A stretch of DNA of 64,000 bases from Acidobacteria bacterium RIFCSPLOWO2_12_FULL_68_19 (GTDB taxonomy: Bacteria > Acidobacteriota > Vicinamibacteria > Vicinamibacterales > UBA2999). The position numbers were made by a program, and so were the translations under genes. The DNA is taken from NCBI GenBank assembly GCA_001767525.1, contig MELF01000026.1, forward strand, positions 1-64,000. Direction: 5' to 3'. Within the stretch, counting starts at the first letter, position 1. Every line of letters begins with the position of its first letter. Below the pieces are notes generated by a model. That model did no database searches. It was not told where the DNA came from and saw nothing but the letters and a program-made list of their open reading frames with translations. Of this stretch, positions 50,923-59,214 are shown in pieces.

Positions 50923-53198
50923 TGGCTGAGTCGACGTTGTCGCGCCGCATCAGCGAATTCGCCGGCGTGGCGCTCTTCGCCCTCGCGCTGATCTGGCTGA
51001 TTGCGCTCGTCACCTACGAACCCACGGATCCGGTCTGGTTCTTCACGACCGACGCGGCGCACCCCCCGGCGAATTTCGTCGGTCGGGTCGGCGCGTTCCT
51101 CGCCGAGCTGGCGTTCCAGCTCTTCGGCTACGCGTCGTACCTCCTCCCCCTGGTGATCGCCGTGGCCGGCTGGCACTACTTCTGGTGCCATCCGCCGCAC
51201 GCCGCCTACACCAAGCTCGCCGGCGTCGCGCTGTTCTTCGGCTGCGCGAGCGCGTTCCTCAGCCTGGTGTTCGGGAGCGCGGAGGTGGCAGGCAAGACGT
51301 TCCACGCCGGCGGAACGCTCGGCACGTGGACCGGCGCGGCGCTGTCCGAGTACCTGAACCGCACCGGATCGATCATCGTGCTGATGACGCTGATGGCGCT
51401 CTCGACGATCCTCTCCACGCACTTCTCCTTCGGCGAGCTGTTCGCCAGGGCGAGCGAGCGGTCGCACGACCTGTCGGCCCGGACCGCCGGGGCGGTGCGG
51501 CTGTGGCTCGAGAGGCGTCGCAAGGAGCGCGAGCGGCGCAGCAAGCCGGGAACCGGCAGTCGGGAGCCGGGAGCCGTGGTCGTCGGGACCTCGGGCACCG
51601 CCGGGCCGCCGCCGGCGGCGGCGCGAGCCCCAGCCATCGCTCCTCCGATCACGCGCCGGACGGAATCCGGCCCCTCGCGGATCCCGGACCCGGGACCTCG
51701 AATCCCGGATCCGCAGCCGGCCAAGCCGGCAGCACGCAAACAGGGCGCCTACACGCTGCCGCCGGTGTCGCTCCTCGACGCGCCGAAGATGGAGCGGAAG
51801 ATCGACGAGCGCGAGCTGATGGAGGCGGCCCGGCAGCTCGAGGAGAAGTGCCGCGAGTTCGCCGTGGAAGGCCAGGTCGCGCAGATCCATCCCGGTCCCG
51901 TCGTCACGACCTTCGAGTTCAAGCCCGAGGCGGGCGTGAAGTACAGCAAGATCACGAGCCTCGCCGACGACCTGTGTCTCGCCATGCAGGCCGAGTCGGT
52001 GCTGATCGACCGCATTGCCGGCAAGTCCACCGTCGGCATCCAGATTCCGAATCCGAACCGCGAGACGATTTCGCTGCGCGAACTGCTCGAGTCGGATGCC
52101 TATCAGCGATCGCTCTCGAAGCTGTCACTGGCGCTCGGCAAGACGATCCACGGGGAGCCGTACGTCACCGACCTCGCGACGATGCCGCACCTGCTCATCG
52201 CCGGCTCGACCGGCACGGGCAAGTCGGTCGGCCTGAACGCCATGCTGACCAGCATCCTCTACCGGGCCACCCCCGACGACGTGCGGCTGATCCTGATCGA
52301 CCCCAAGCGCCTCGAGCTCGGCATGTACGAGGACATTCCTCACCTGCTCACCCCGGTCGTGGTCGATCCCAAGAAGGCGTCCAACGCGCTGCGGTGGGCC
52401 GTGCAGGAGATGGAGGAGCGGTACAAGACGCTCGCGGCCGAGGGGGTGCGCAACATCGACCAGTACAACCGCAACATCCGGCTGGCGCTCGCCGAGGGGA
52501 CCTCGCGCGAGCCCGACGCCCCCAAGCCGCTGCCGTTCGTCGTGGTGGTGATCGACGAGCTGGCCGACCTGATGATGGTGGCGAGCAACGAGGTCGAGGA
52601 ATCGATCGCCCGGCTCGCGCAAATGGCGCGGGCGGTCGGCATCCACCTGATCCTCGCGACGCAGCGGCCGTCGGTGGATGTCATTACCGGCCTGATCAAG
52701 GCGAACCTGCCGTCGCGCATCTCCTTCCGCGTGTCGTCGAAGACCGATTCTCGGACCATTCTCGACGGCAACGGCGCCGAGCAGCTGCTCGGCCGCGGCG
52801 ACATGCTCTTCCTGCCGCCGGCCTCGTCTCGCTGCATCCGGCTGCACGGACCGTACATCTCGGAGCAGGAGAGCGCACGGCTCGCCAGCTTCCTCCGCAA
52901 GCAGGGAAAGCCGGTCTACGACGACTCGATCACCGCCGAGGACGACAAGGTCGGCCCCGACGGGCTCGAGTTCGAGAAGGACGAGCTCTACGACGAGGCG
53001 TCGCGGATTGTCGTCGGCACGGGCCAGGCGTCGATTTCATACCTGCAGCGGAAGCTCCGGATCGGGTTCAGCCGCGCCGCGCGCCTGGTGGACATGATGG
53101 AGGCCGACGGCCTCGTCTCGCCGGGCGCCGGCGGCAAGCCGCGCGAGGTGCTCGTCGATCGCAACTACTTCGAGGAGGTGGATGCGCAGCTTCGCTAG
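50922..53198 (+). CDS. ftsK: DNA translocase FtsK
   Basis: A 758-residue divisome DNA pump. Four or so transmembrane helices (residues about 15-165), a proline-rich linker (about 190-285), the alpha/beta motor with Walker A AGSTGTGKSVGLNAML (about residue 427) and VVVIDELADLMM, and a C-terminal gamma winged helix (SISYLQRKLRIGFSRAARLVDMM). The start overlaps the rnj stop (TGATG). The linker contains GTGSREPGAV and RIPDPGPRIPDPQ, which are translated small DNA repeats rather than conserved sequence. Confidence 0.95.
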   Translation: MAESTLSRRISEFAGVALFALALIWLIALVTYEPTDPVWFFTTDAAHPPANFVGRVGAFLAELAFQLFGYASYLLPLVIAVAGWHYFWCHPPHAAYTKLAGVALFFGCASAFLSLVFGSAEVAGKTFHAGGTLGTWTGAALSEYLNRTGSIIVLMTLMALSTILSTHFSFGELFARASERSHDLSARTAGAVRLWLERRRKERERRSKPGTGSREPGAVVVGTSGTAGPPPAAARAPAIAPPITRRTESGPSRIPDPGPRIPDPQPAKPAARKQGAYTLPPVSLLDAPKMERKIDERELMEAARQLEEKCREFAVEGQVAQIHPGPVVTTFEFKPEAGVKYSKITSLADDLCLAMQAESVLIDRIAGKSTVGIQIPNPNRETISLRELLESDAYQRSLSKLSLALGKTIHGEPYVTDLATMPHLLIAGSTGTGKSVGLNAMLTSILYRATPDDVRLILIDPKRLELGMYEDIPHLLTPVVVDPKKASNALRWAVQEMEERYKTLAAEGVRNIDQYNRNIRLALAEGTSREPDAPKPLPFVVVVIDELADLMMVASNEVEESIARLAQMARAVGIHLILATQRPSVDVITGLIKANLPSRISFRVSSKTDSRTILDGNGAEQLLGRGDMLFLPPASSRCIRLHGPYISEQESARLASFLRKQGKPVYDDSITAEDDKVGPDGLEFEKDELYDEASRIVVGTGQASISYLQRKLRIGFSRAARLVDMMEADGLVSPGAGGKPREVLVDRNYFEEVDAQLR
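51546..51712. repeat. Repeat units inside the FtsK linker
   Basis: GGGAACC-GGCAGTC-GGGAGCC-GGGAGCC (about 51548-51576) is a 7-8-nt tandem, and GGATCCCGGACCCGGGACC-TCGAATCCCGGATCC (51679-51713 region) is a second, self-complementary tract about 110 bp further. Both are in frame and code for Pro/Arg/Gly-rich linker residues. Confidence 0.65.
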
Positions 53199-54834
53199 AG
53201 CGCTCGCGGCCGGGCTGGCCCTCGCGGCGTGCGGCCTGCCGGCGGCGTCCATGGGCGCCCCGGGCGCGGCGCAGGATGTCCAGGCGCTCTACGCCGAGGC
53301 GCTGGCGCGCGAGCGCGGGCTGCGCCGGGAGATGGATCTGGCTCCGCAGATGCGCGCGCAACCTCCCGGCGAGGCCTCGACGGCCCTGCTCGCCCGCGTC
53401 CGCGAGACCATCGTGCGGTACGAGGGCCTGATGCGCCGGTTTCCGCGCAGCGGGTACAGCGACAACGCGCTCTGGCAGGCCGCGGTTCTCTCCGCCGACG
53501 CCTTCTGGCAATTCGGCGACACGCGCGATCGGACGGAGGCGCTGCGTCTGTTCGAGCTGCTCGGAGCGCAGTACCCCACGAGCTCACTGGTGGCGCAGAT
53601 TGACGGCCACGTCACCCGCTTGAACGGCGCGGACGGCCGGGCGCCAGGATCGACGCTCACGGCCATCCGCCGCGAAGCGCTGTCAGACGCCCTCCGCATC
53701 ACGCTCGAACTCGAGCGCGAAGCGACGTTCCACGAAGAGCGGCTCGACCTTCCGCCGCGCGTCTTCATCGACCTTCGCAATACCCAGGCCGTGGAGGCGC
53801 TCAAGGACGCCACCATCCCCTTCCCGGACGACCTCGTGCGGCAGGCGCGGGTCGGGCGCCAGGCGGACAGAGGGACGCGGGTCGTCTTCGATCTGGACGG
53901 GGCGGGCCGCTACAGCGTCTACTCCCTGTACAACCCCTACCGGATCGTCATCGACTTCGAACGCGGCGCGGTCAAGGACACGAAGACGGCTGCGCCTGCC
54001 AAGGAGACGAGGCACGCAAAGCCCGCCGCGCCGGCAGGCGCTCCGGGCGCCAGCCCGATCGCCGCCGAGGCGGCTCCTCCCCTCTCGCCGGCCGCCGCAA
54101 ACAGCCGCGGCGGCTTCTCGCTCTCGCGGCAGCTCGGTCTCGGCATCTCGCGCGTGGTCATCGATCCGGGGCACGGCGGCCACGATCCGGGCGCGCGCGT
54201 GCGCGGGCTGAACGAGGCCGAGCTCGTCCTCGACGTCGCGCTGCGCCTCGAGAAGCTGATCCTCAAGGAGCCCGGCGTCGAGGTGGTGCTGACGCGGCGC
54301 GCGAACAGCTACGTCCCGCTGGAGGAACGGACCGCCATCGCCAATCGCGCCGGCGCCGACCTCTTCCTGTCGATCCATGTCAACGCGAGCGCGAACGCCG
54401 GCATACGCGGATTCGAGACCTACTTCCTGAACTTCGCGCCCACCCCTGAAGCCGAGGCGGTTGCCGCGCGAGAGAACGCGGGATCCGCCCGCACGATGGG
54501 CAGCCTGCCCGAGATCGTCAAGGCGATCACGCTGAACAACAAGCTCGACGAGTCGCGCGACTTCGCCGGCATGCTCCAACTGACAATGGACGAGCGGCTG
54601 CGGAAGATCGACCGCAACGCGCGCAATCTGGGGGTCAAGCAGGCGCCGTTCATGGTGCTCATCGGCGCCACGATGCCGAGCGCGCTCGCGGAGATCTCAT
54701 TCCTGACCAATCCGGAGGATGCCGGTCTGCTGCGCGGCCAGGCCTATCGCCAGCACATCGCCGAGGCGCTCGTCGCGGGAATCGTCAAGTACCAGCGCTC
54801 GCTCAAGAAGCCCCAGAACGTGGCGGCGAGATAG
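53182..54834 (+). CDS. N-acetylmuramoyl-L-alanine amidase with AMIN domain (AmiC-like)
   Basis: A 550-residue exported amidase. Signal peptide (residues 1-31), a helical TPR-like region (about 35-150), an AMIN domain (about 190-260, RVFIDLRNTQAVEAL onward) that targets septal peptidoglycan, a low-complexity Ala/Pro linker, and an Amidase_3 catalytic domain. The zinc ligands are H and E in DPGHGGHDPGARVRGLNEAE, H in LFLSIHVNAS; the catalytic Glu is in ALAEISFLTN. It starts 17 nt inside ftsK, so septal DNA pumping and cell-wall splitting are coupled at translation. Confidence 0.92.
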   Translation: MRSFARALAAGLALAACGLPAASMGAPGAAQDVQALYAEALARERGLRREMDLAPQMRAQPPGEASTALLARVRETIVRYEGLMRRFPRSGYSDNALWQAAVLSADAFWQFGDTRDRTEALRLFELLGAQYPTSSLVAQIDGHVTRLNGADGRAPGSTLTAIRREALSDALRITLELEREATFHEERLDLPPRVFIDLRNTQAVEALKDATIPFPDDLVRQARVGRQADRGTRVVFDLDGAGRYSVYSLYNPYRIVIDFERGAVKDTKTAAPAKETRHAKPAAPAGAPGASPIAAEAAPPLSPAAANSRGGFSLSRQLGLGISRVVIDPGHGGHDPGARVRGLNEAELVLDVALRLEKLILKEPGVEVVLTRRANSYVPLEERTAIANRAGADLFLSIHVNASANAGIRGFETYFLNFAPTPEAEAVAARENAGSARTMGSLPEIVKAITLNNKLDESRDFAGMLQLTMDERLRKIDRNARNLGVKQAPFMVLIGATMPSALAEISFLTNPEDAGLLRGQAYRQHIAEALVAGIVKYQRSLKKPQNVAAR

Positions 54835-54870
54835 CCCCACGGCGGGGAATCCGCGTCTGGACGTTCCAGC

Positions 54871-55110
54871 TCAGATTCGCAGAGTGACGTGACTGCTCTC
54901 GGTCGACGGCGGCCTCGAGGTGTCCCGCCGGCGGCGGATACCGATGAAGATCGCCCCGGCGACGAGGCCGCCGATGGCGGCCACCAGCAGCATGACGCCG
55001 GCGGTCGCGAACATCGTCAGGATGTAGTCGATGCTGATGTCGTGCGCCGCTGGGGGCTGCTTCACGACCTCGACGACGATGGGCGGCGCCGGTTGCAGGA
55101 CAGAGAACAC
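54871..55110 (-). CDS. Small single-pass membrane protein
   Basis: A 79-residue protein: a short Pro/Val-rich N-terminus (VLQPAPPIVVEVVKQPP), one long hydrophobic helix (about residues 29-58, ILTMFATAGVMLLVAAIGG) and a basic RRRRDTSRP tail, so the tail is probably cytoplasmic. No family recognised. The start is GTG at 55110 with TAGAAA 7 nt upstream and no ribosome site. It follows pepA by 10 nt on the same strand and may be read with it too. Confidence 0.6.
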   Translation of the reverse strand: MFSVLQPAPPIVVEVVKQPPAAHDISIDYILTMFATAGVMLLVAAIGGLVAGAIFIGIRRRRDTSRPPSTESSHVTLRI

Positions 55111-55120
55111 GACTGCTTTT

Positions 55121-56641
55121 CTACAGTCTAGCCCACGCGTCAACGGCGAGCGCCAGCTCGGCGAGCGTCCGCACGCCGACACCGGTCGCTCCCTTCGGCT
55201 GATACGGCTTCGCCTCCTCGGCCCAAGCGGTTCCGGCGATGTCCAGGTGCGCCCACGGCAGATCGCCCGTGAACTCCTTGATGAAGAGCGCCGCCGTAAT
55301 CGCCCCACCGGCCCGGCCGCCGGTATTGGTGAAATCGGCAATCTCGCTCTTGAACAGCTCCTTGTACTCGTCGAACACCGGCATCGGCCACAGCCGGTCG
55401 CCAGCCCGCTCCCCGACGCGGCGCACCTGCTCGACCCACGCCTCGGGCGTACCGAAGAGTCCCGTCGTCGTCTTGCCCAGCGCCACCACGCACGCGCCGG
55501 TGAGCGTCGCGACATCGACCAGGTGCGTCGCCCCGAGCTGCCGCGCGTACCAGCAGGCGTCGCCGAGCGCGAGCCGGCCCTCCGCGTCCGTGTTCAGGAC
55601 CTCGACGGTCTTCCCTTCCGCGCTGACGAGTACGTCGCCGGGCTTGAGCGCTCGCCCGCCCGGCATGTTCTCGGTCATCGGAATGACGCCGACGCATCGG
55701 ACAGGCGCCTTCAGGCGGGCGATCGCCACCATCGCCGCCAGCACGGCCGCCCCCCCCGACATGTCGCCTTTCATCTTGTCCATGTTCTCGGCCGGCTTGA
55801 TGGAGATCCCGCCGGAGTCGAACGTGATGCCCTTGCCCACGAACCCCAGCACCGGCGACTGTGCCGCCGATGTCGGCTCCCACCGCAGCACGACCAGCCG
55901 CGGCGGCTCCTGGCTCCCGCGCGCGACTCCGAGCAGCAGTCCCATGTTCAGTTCGGCGATCCGCGTTTGGTCGAGCACGTCGACCGACAGCCCGGCGGAG
56001 CGCGCGATCGCCGCCGCGCGGTCGGCGAACAGCGGTGGCGTCAACGTGTTGCCGGGCTCGTTGGCCAGCTCGCGGGCGATGTTCGTGCACTCGCCGAGCA
56101 CCCGGCCGCGATCCACCGCGGCTCGAAGCGCGCTCGGATCCCCGTCGATGCGGAGCTGCACGTCTTCCACCCACGCCGGCGGCGGCTCCGTGGTCTTGTA
56201 CGACGCGCCGTCGAAGTTGCCGACAACGGCCCCTTCGGCGAGCGTCTGTGCGGCATCCCCTGGGGCGATTGGAATGCCGGCGGCGTGGACGATCGCCATT
56301 CGCCGCAGCCGGCGCTGCCGCGCCGCCAGCGCCCCGGTCGCCGCGGCCCGCCGCAGGAGGTCCGGGGCAAAGTCGCTGCGGCGGCCGATCCCCACGAGCG
56401 CCACGCGGCCGGCCGTCCAGCCGCGAACCGGCGGGATGTACACCTCGCAGGGCTCGCCCTTGAACTCGCCCCGGGCGCGCGCGCCGGCGATCTCTCCGCC
56501 GGAGGCGGCGTCGAGATCGCGTTCCTCCGGCAGGATGTCGTCCTTGAACACCGGAACAACCAGGATGTCGGTCTCGATATCGCGGGACGATCGGCTGGTG
56601 ACACCGACCGACGGCGTCCGGTGAACAGTCTGAATCGACAC
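55121..56641 (-). CDS. pepA: Leucyl aminopeptidase (cytosol aminopeptidase, M17)
   Basis: A 506-residue two-metal aminopeptidase. Metal and catalytic residues are intact: GKGITFDSGGISIKP (Lys and Asp), KGDMSGGAAVLAA, and the signature NTDAEGRLALGDA with the metal Asp and Glu and the active-site Arg. The N-terminal macro-like domain is present. Length is normal. The start is GTG at 56641, with no ribosome site. It is divergent from the PKD-like gene. Confidence 0.95.
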   Translation of the reverse strand: MSIQTVHRTPSVGVTSRSSRDIETDILVVPVFKDDILPEERDLDAASGGEIAGARARGEFKGEPCEVYIPPVRGWTAGRVALVGIGRRSDFAPDLLRRAAATGALAARQRRLRRMAIVHAAGIPIAPGDAAQTLAEGAVVGNFDGASYKTTEPPPAWVEDVQLRIDGDPSALRAAVDRGRVLGECTNIARELANEPGNTLTPPLFADRAAAIARSAGLSVDVLDQTRIAELNMGLLLGVARGSQEPPRLVVLRWEPTSAAQSPVLGFVGKGITFDSGGISIKPAENMDKMKGDMSGGAAVLAAMVAIARLKAPVRCVGVIPMTENMPGGRALKPGDVLVSAEGKTVEVLNTDAEGRLALGDACWYARQLGATHLVDVATLTGACVVALGKTTTGLFGTPEAWVEQVRRVGERAGDRLWPMPVFDEYKELFKSEIADFTNTGGRAGGAITAALFIKEFTGDLPWAHLDIAGTAWAEEAKPYQPKGATGVGVRTLAELALAVDAWARL

Positions 56642-56667
56642 GAATCTGCGCTCTCTCGCCGCCTCGC

Positions 56668-56696
56668 TTGTCGGGCCGTACGGACCAGCTTAGAAT
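56668..56696 (+). promoter_or_regulatory. Promoter of the PKD-like gene
   Basis: -35 TTGTCG (56668-56673), 17-bp spacer, -10 TAGAAT (56691-56696), about 20 nt of leader before ATG 56724. It lies between the divergent pepA and PKD-like start codons. Confidence 0.5.
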
Positions 56697-56723
56697 CGTA
56701 CCCGTCGCCCGGGGCTCTCTAGT

Positions 56724-57167
56724 ATGCCGTATTCATGCCGTGCCCGCTGTACCGTGGCTGCCGCCCTGGCCGCCGTGTTGTCGTCGGGCGCCGGCGCGCA
56801 AGCGCCGCCGGCGGAGACGAAGAAGCCGACGATCGCGCTGCGCGCCACGCCGCCGGTCGGATTCGTCCCTCTGCGGGTACGAGCCGCTGCCGAGCTGCGT
56901 GAAGGGAACGACGATTACGCCGACTTCTACTGCGCCACGATCGAATGGGAGTGGGGCGACGGCACGTATTCCGAGAATACGAGCGACTGCAATCCGTATG
57001 AAGCAGGCAAGAGCACCATCCAGCGCCGCTTCTCGGCGGAACACATCTTCCGTCAGGGCGGGGTGTATCGGATTGTCTTCCGGCTGAAGCAGAAGACGAG
57101 ATCGGTCGGCAGCGCCATTACCAACGTTCAGGTCAGGTCTGGAGCGGGCGAAGGCTTTGGCAGGTAG
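56724..57167 (+). CDS. Exported PKD-like domain protein
   Basis: A 147-residue protein with a signal peptide (TVAAALAAVLSSGAGAQA). The rest is one Ig/PKD-like fold: a TPPVGFVPLRVRAAAEL opening strand, CATIEWEWGDGTYSE (the WxFGDG-like turn of PKD domains) and HIFRQGGVYRIVFRL. Two cysteines (in FYCATIEW and SDCNPY) could form a disulfide. PKD domains mediate binding outside the cell; the partner is unknown. It leads a three-gene run with the two glycosyltransferase-associated genes. Confidence 0.75.
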   Translation: MPYSCRARCTVAAALAAVLSSGAGAQAPPAETKKPTIALRATPPVGFVPLRVRAAAELREGNDDYADFYCATIEWEWGDGTYSENTSDCNPYEAGKSTIQRRFSAEHIFRQGGVYRIVFRLKQKTRSVGSAITNVQVRSGAGEGFGR

Positions 57168-57624
57168 TGAGGCCGCGGTCGACGTCGATGCGGTCATGGC
57201 GGAGATCCATCGCCGCGTGCGCGAGCGGCTCCGCTCCCAGCTCGTCGAGGGCGGCGGGCCGCAGCCCTTCGACGATCCGGCGCTCTTCGCCGACGTCGAA
57301 GCCGTGCTGCGCGCCGCCGCCAGCACTCCCGACACCGCCCGCCTGATCCTGCCCGAGCTGCTCGGCGACGCCGACACCTGGCGCCTGACGACGAGCATGC
57401 GCTACCGGTCGCACCGGGGCGGCGCCGCCGGCTCGCTGCGCATCTTCATCAAGCGCCGGCTCGTCATGCCGCTCCTCCGCTGGATCTTCGAGTACAGCCG
57501 CGACAACTTCGAGCGCCAGCGCCGGGTGAACCACGTGCTGTTCGCCTGCGTGCAGGAGCTCGCGGTGGAGACCGCCCTGCTCCGCCGGGAGATCGAGCGG
57601 CTCTCGCGCATTCCGAAGGAATGA
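57157..57624 (+). CDS. Glycosyltransferase-associated protein of unknown function
   Basis: A 155-residue cytosolic protein, mostly helical, rich in Arg and Glu, with SRDNFERQRRVNHVLFACVQELAVETALLRREIERL at the C-terminus in overlapping pieces. Proteins with this FxRQRxxNxxLFxCxQELA segment are found beside glycan-synthesis transferases. No catalytic motif is visible. TTG at 57157, overlapping the previous gene by 11 nt, is the likeliest start; ATG at 57196 is possible. Its stop overlaps the next gene (ATGA). Confidence 0.6.
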   Translation: MAGSEAAVDVDAVMAEIHRRVRERLRSQLVEGGGPQPFDDPALFADVEAVLRAAASTPDTARLILPELLGDADTWRLTTSMRYRSHRGGAAGSLRIFIKRRLVMPLLRWIFEYSRDNFERQRRVNHVLFACVQELAVETALLRREIERLSRIPKE

Positions 57625-58826
57625 AGCTCGCGTTCGTCGTCCAGCGCTACGGCGCCTCCGTCGCCGGCGGCTCGGAGGCGCACTGCCGCGGGCTGGCCGA
57701 GCGACTGTCGCCGCGCCACGAGATCACGGTGCTCACCACCTGCGCGAGCGACTACGTCACCTGGGCGAACGAGTTTCCGCCGGGGCGTTCGGTCGAGAAC
57801 GGCGTCGCTGTGCTCCGCTTTCCCGTGACGCGCCAGCGGCGCATGAGCGTCTTCGCCGACTTGAGCGACGAGGTGTTCGAGGGAGGATCACCGCGGGAGC
57901 GTCAGGAGGAGTGGTTCCGCGAGAACGGGCCCGACACGCCGGCCCTTCTCGAGCACCTGCGTGCCAACGGACGCGAGTTCGATCTGGTCGTCTTCTGGAC
58001 GTACCGGTACTTCCAGTCCTACTTCGGGCTGCCGCTCGTCGCCGACCGCGCCGTCCTGGTACCAACGGCGGAAGAAGACGCGGCCATCAATCTCGACGTG
58101 CTGCCGGACTTCTTCGACAAGCCGGCGGGGTTCGTCTTCCTGACGCCGGAGGAAGAACGGCTCGTCTCGGACCGCACCTACCGGGCCCCGCGTCTGTCGA
58201 TCGTCGCCGGCATCGGTGTCGCCCCGGTGCCGGACGATCCGATACCGCGGTCGCCGCTCGAGACGCTCGGCATTCCGGACCGCTATCTCCTCTATCTCGG
58301 CCGCGTCGATCGCAACAAGGGGTGCGACGCGCTGCTCGACAACTTCCAGCACTACGCCGCCACCCGTCCGGAGGTGACGCTCGTGCTCGCCGGGCCGGCG
58401 AAGATGCGGATCCCCGACCATCCGCAGATCCGGGCGCTCGGCTACGTCGCCGACGCGGTGCGCGAGGCGCTGCTCGCCCACGCGCGGGCCCTCGTCGTGC
58501 CGTCGTGGTACGAGAGCCTCAGCATCGTGCTGCTGGAGGCCTGGAACCACGCGGTGCCGGCGCTCGTGAACGGCCGGTGCAAGGTGCTGGCGGGGCAGGT
58601 GACCCGCGCCAACGGCGGCCTCTACTACATGTTCCCCGCCGAGTTCGATGAAGCCGCCGAGTACCTGCTGAACCACGCCGCCGGGCGCGACGCGCTCGGC
58701 CGCCAGGGACTGGCGTACGTCGAACGGGAATATCGGTGGCCGATCGTGCTGGCGCGCGTCGAAGGGCTGCTCGAGGACGTCTTCAGAACACGACCAGCTC
58801 GGCAGGCTCGAGGCGTCCGGCCCTGA
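57621..58826 (+). CDS. GT4-family glycosyltransferase
   Basis: A 401-residue GT-B transferase. N-terminal GGSEAHCRGLAERLSPRHEI is the acceptor-side Rossmann fold; the donor-side domain has YLLYLGRVDRNKGCDALLDNF, VTLVLAGPAKMR and the nucleotide-sugar EX7E-type segment in SWYESLSIVLLEAWNHAVPAL. It is likely to build surface or exported glycan. It is coupled to the preceding gene by ATGA. Its last 44 nt overlap the convergent JAMM gene. Confidence 0.88.
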   Translation: MKLAFVVQRYGASVAGGSEAHCRGLAERLSPRHEITVLTTCASDYVTWANEFPPGRSVENGVAVLRFPVTRQRRMSVFADLSDEVFEGGSPRERQEEWFRENGPDTPALLEHLRANGREFDLVVFWTYRYFQSYFGLPLVADRAVLVPTAEEDAAINLDVLPDFFDKPAGFVFLTPEEERLVSDRTYRAPRLSIVAGIGVAPVPDDPIPRSPLETLGIPDRYLLYLGRVDRNKGCDALLDNFQHYAATRPEVTLVLAGPAKMRIPDHPQIRALGYVADAVREALLAHARALVVPSWYESLSIVLLEAWNHAVPALVNGRCKVLAGQVTRANGGLYYMFPAEFDEAAEYLLNHAAGRDALGRQGLAYVEREYRWPIVLARVEGLLEDVFRTRPARQARGVRP

Positions 58827-59199
58827 GCCGGTAGCCCCGCACCTCCATCGCCTCCCCGACATCGACCGGTCCGGCGATGACGTAGAGGAACTCCTCGAAG
58901 GCCTGCTCGACGTCGGTCGGCGAGGGCTCCGGCCCGCCATGTAAATGCGAATGGTAGACGCCCATCACCGCGGCCACCGGCTGGTCGGCCCCACGCCCTG
59001 CGCGGCAGCGCCTGATCGCGGCCAGATGCTCGACAGGTGAGACGTCGAACCGGCGCAGCGGGTCGGCCGCGACGTTGGTGGTGGCCACCGCTTCGACCAC
59101 TTCGCTGCCTGTGCCGATGAGGAGCCCGCAACACTCGCGGGGGCTGTCGCGCAGGGCGTGCGCCCGGATCGCGTCGAGCACGGCGCGGCGAATCCTCAT
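58783..59199 (-). CDS. JAMM (M67) family metallopeptidase
   Basis: A 138-residue single-domain Mov34/MPN/JAMM protein. All zinc and catalytic residues are present: Glu22 in RECCGLL and H83-S-H85-x7-S93-x2-D96 in YHSHLHGGPEPSPTD. Stand-alone bacterial JAMM enzymes such as Mec cut a small ubiquitin-like sulfur carrier from cysteine or its target. No MoaD/ThiS-like gene is adjacent. The gene is convergent with the GT4 gene (44-nt overlap) and its ATG is only 12 bp from the acs-like start. A much longer open frame on this strand is spurious. Confidence 0.9.
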   Translation of the reverse strand: MRIRRAVLDAIRAHALRDSPRECCGLLIGTGSEVVEAVATTNVAADPLRRFDVSPVEHLAAIRRCRAGRGADQPVAAVMGVYHSHLHGGPEPSPTDVEQAFEEFLYVIAGPVDVGEAMEVRGYRLRAGRLEPAELVVF

Positions 59200-59200
59200 C

Positions 59201-59214
59201 GATAATTGACTATG
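59201..59214. promoter_or_regulatory. Back-to-back promoters in a 12-bp gap
   Basis: Plus strand GATAAT (59201-59206) lies 5 nt before the ligase ATG 59212. Minus strand CATAGT (59209-59214) lies 9 nt before the JAMM ATG 59199 and overlaps the opposing start codon. With so little room, both messages must be leaderless or start inside the neighbouring gene. Confidence 0.5.

Noticed and set aside
57621-59199. JAMM peptidase plus neighbours as a ubiquitin-like conjugation system
   Set aside because: No E1-like, E2-like or ubiquitin-like/MoaD gene is adjacent; the flanking genes are a glycosyltransferase and an acyl-CoA ligase.
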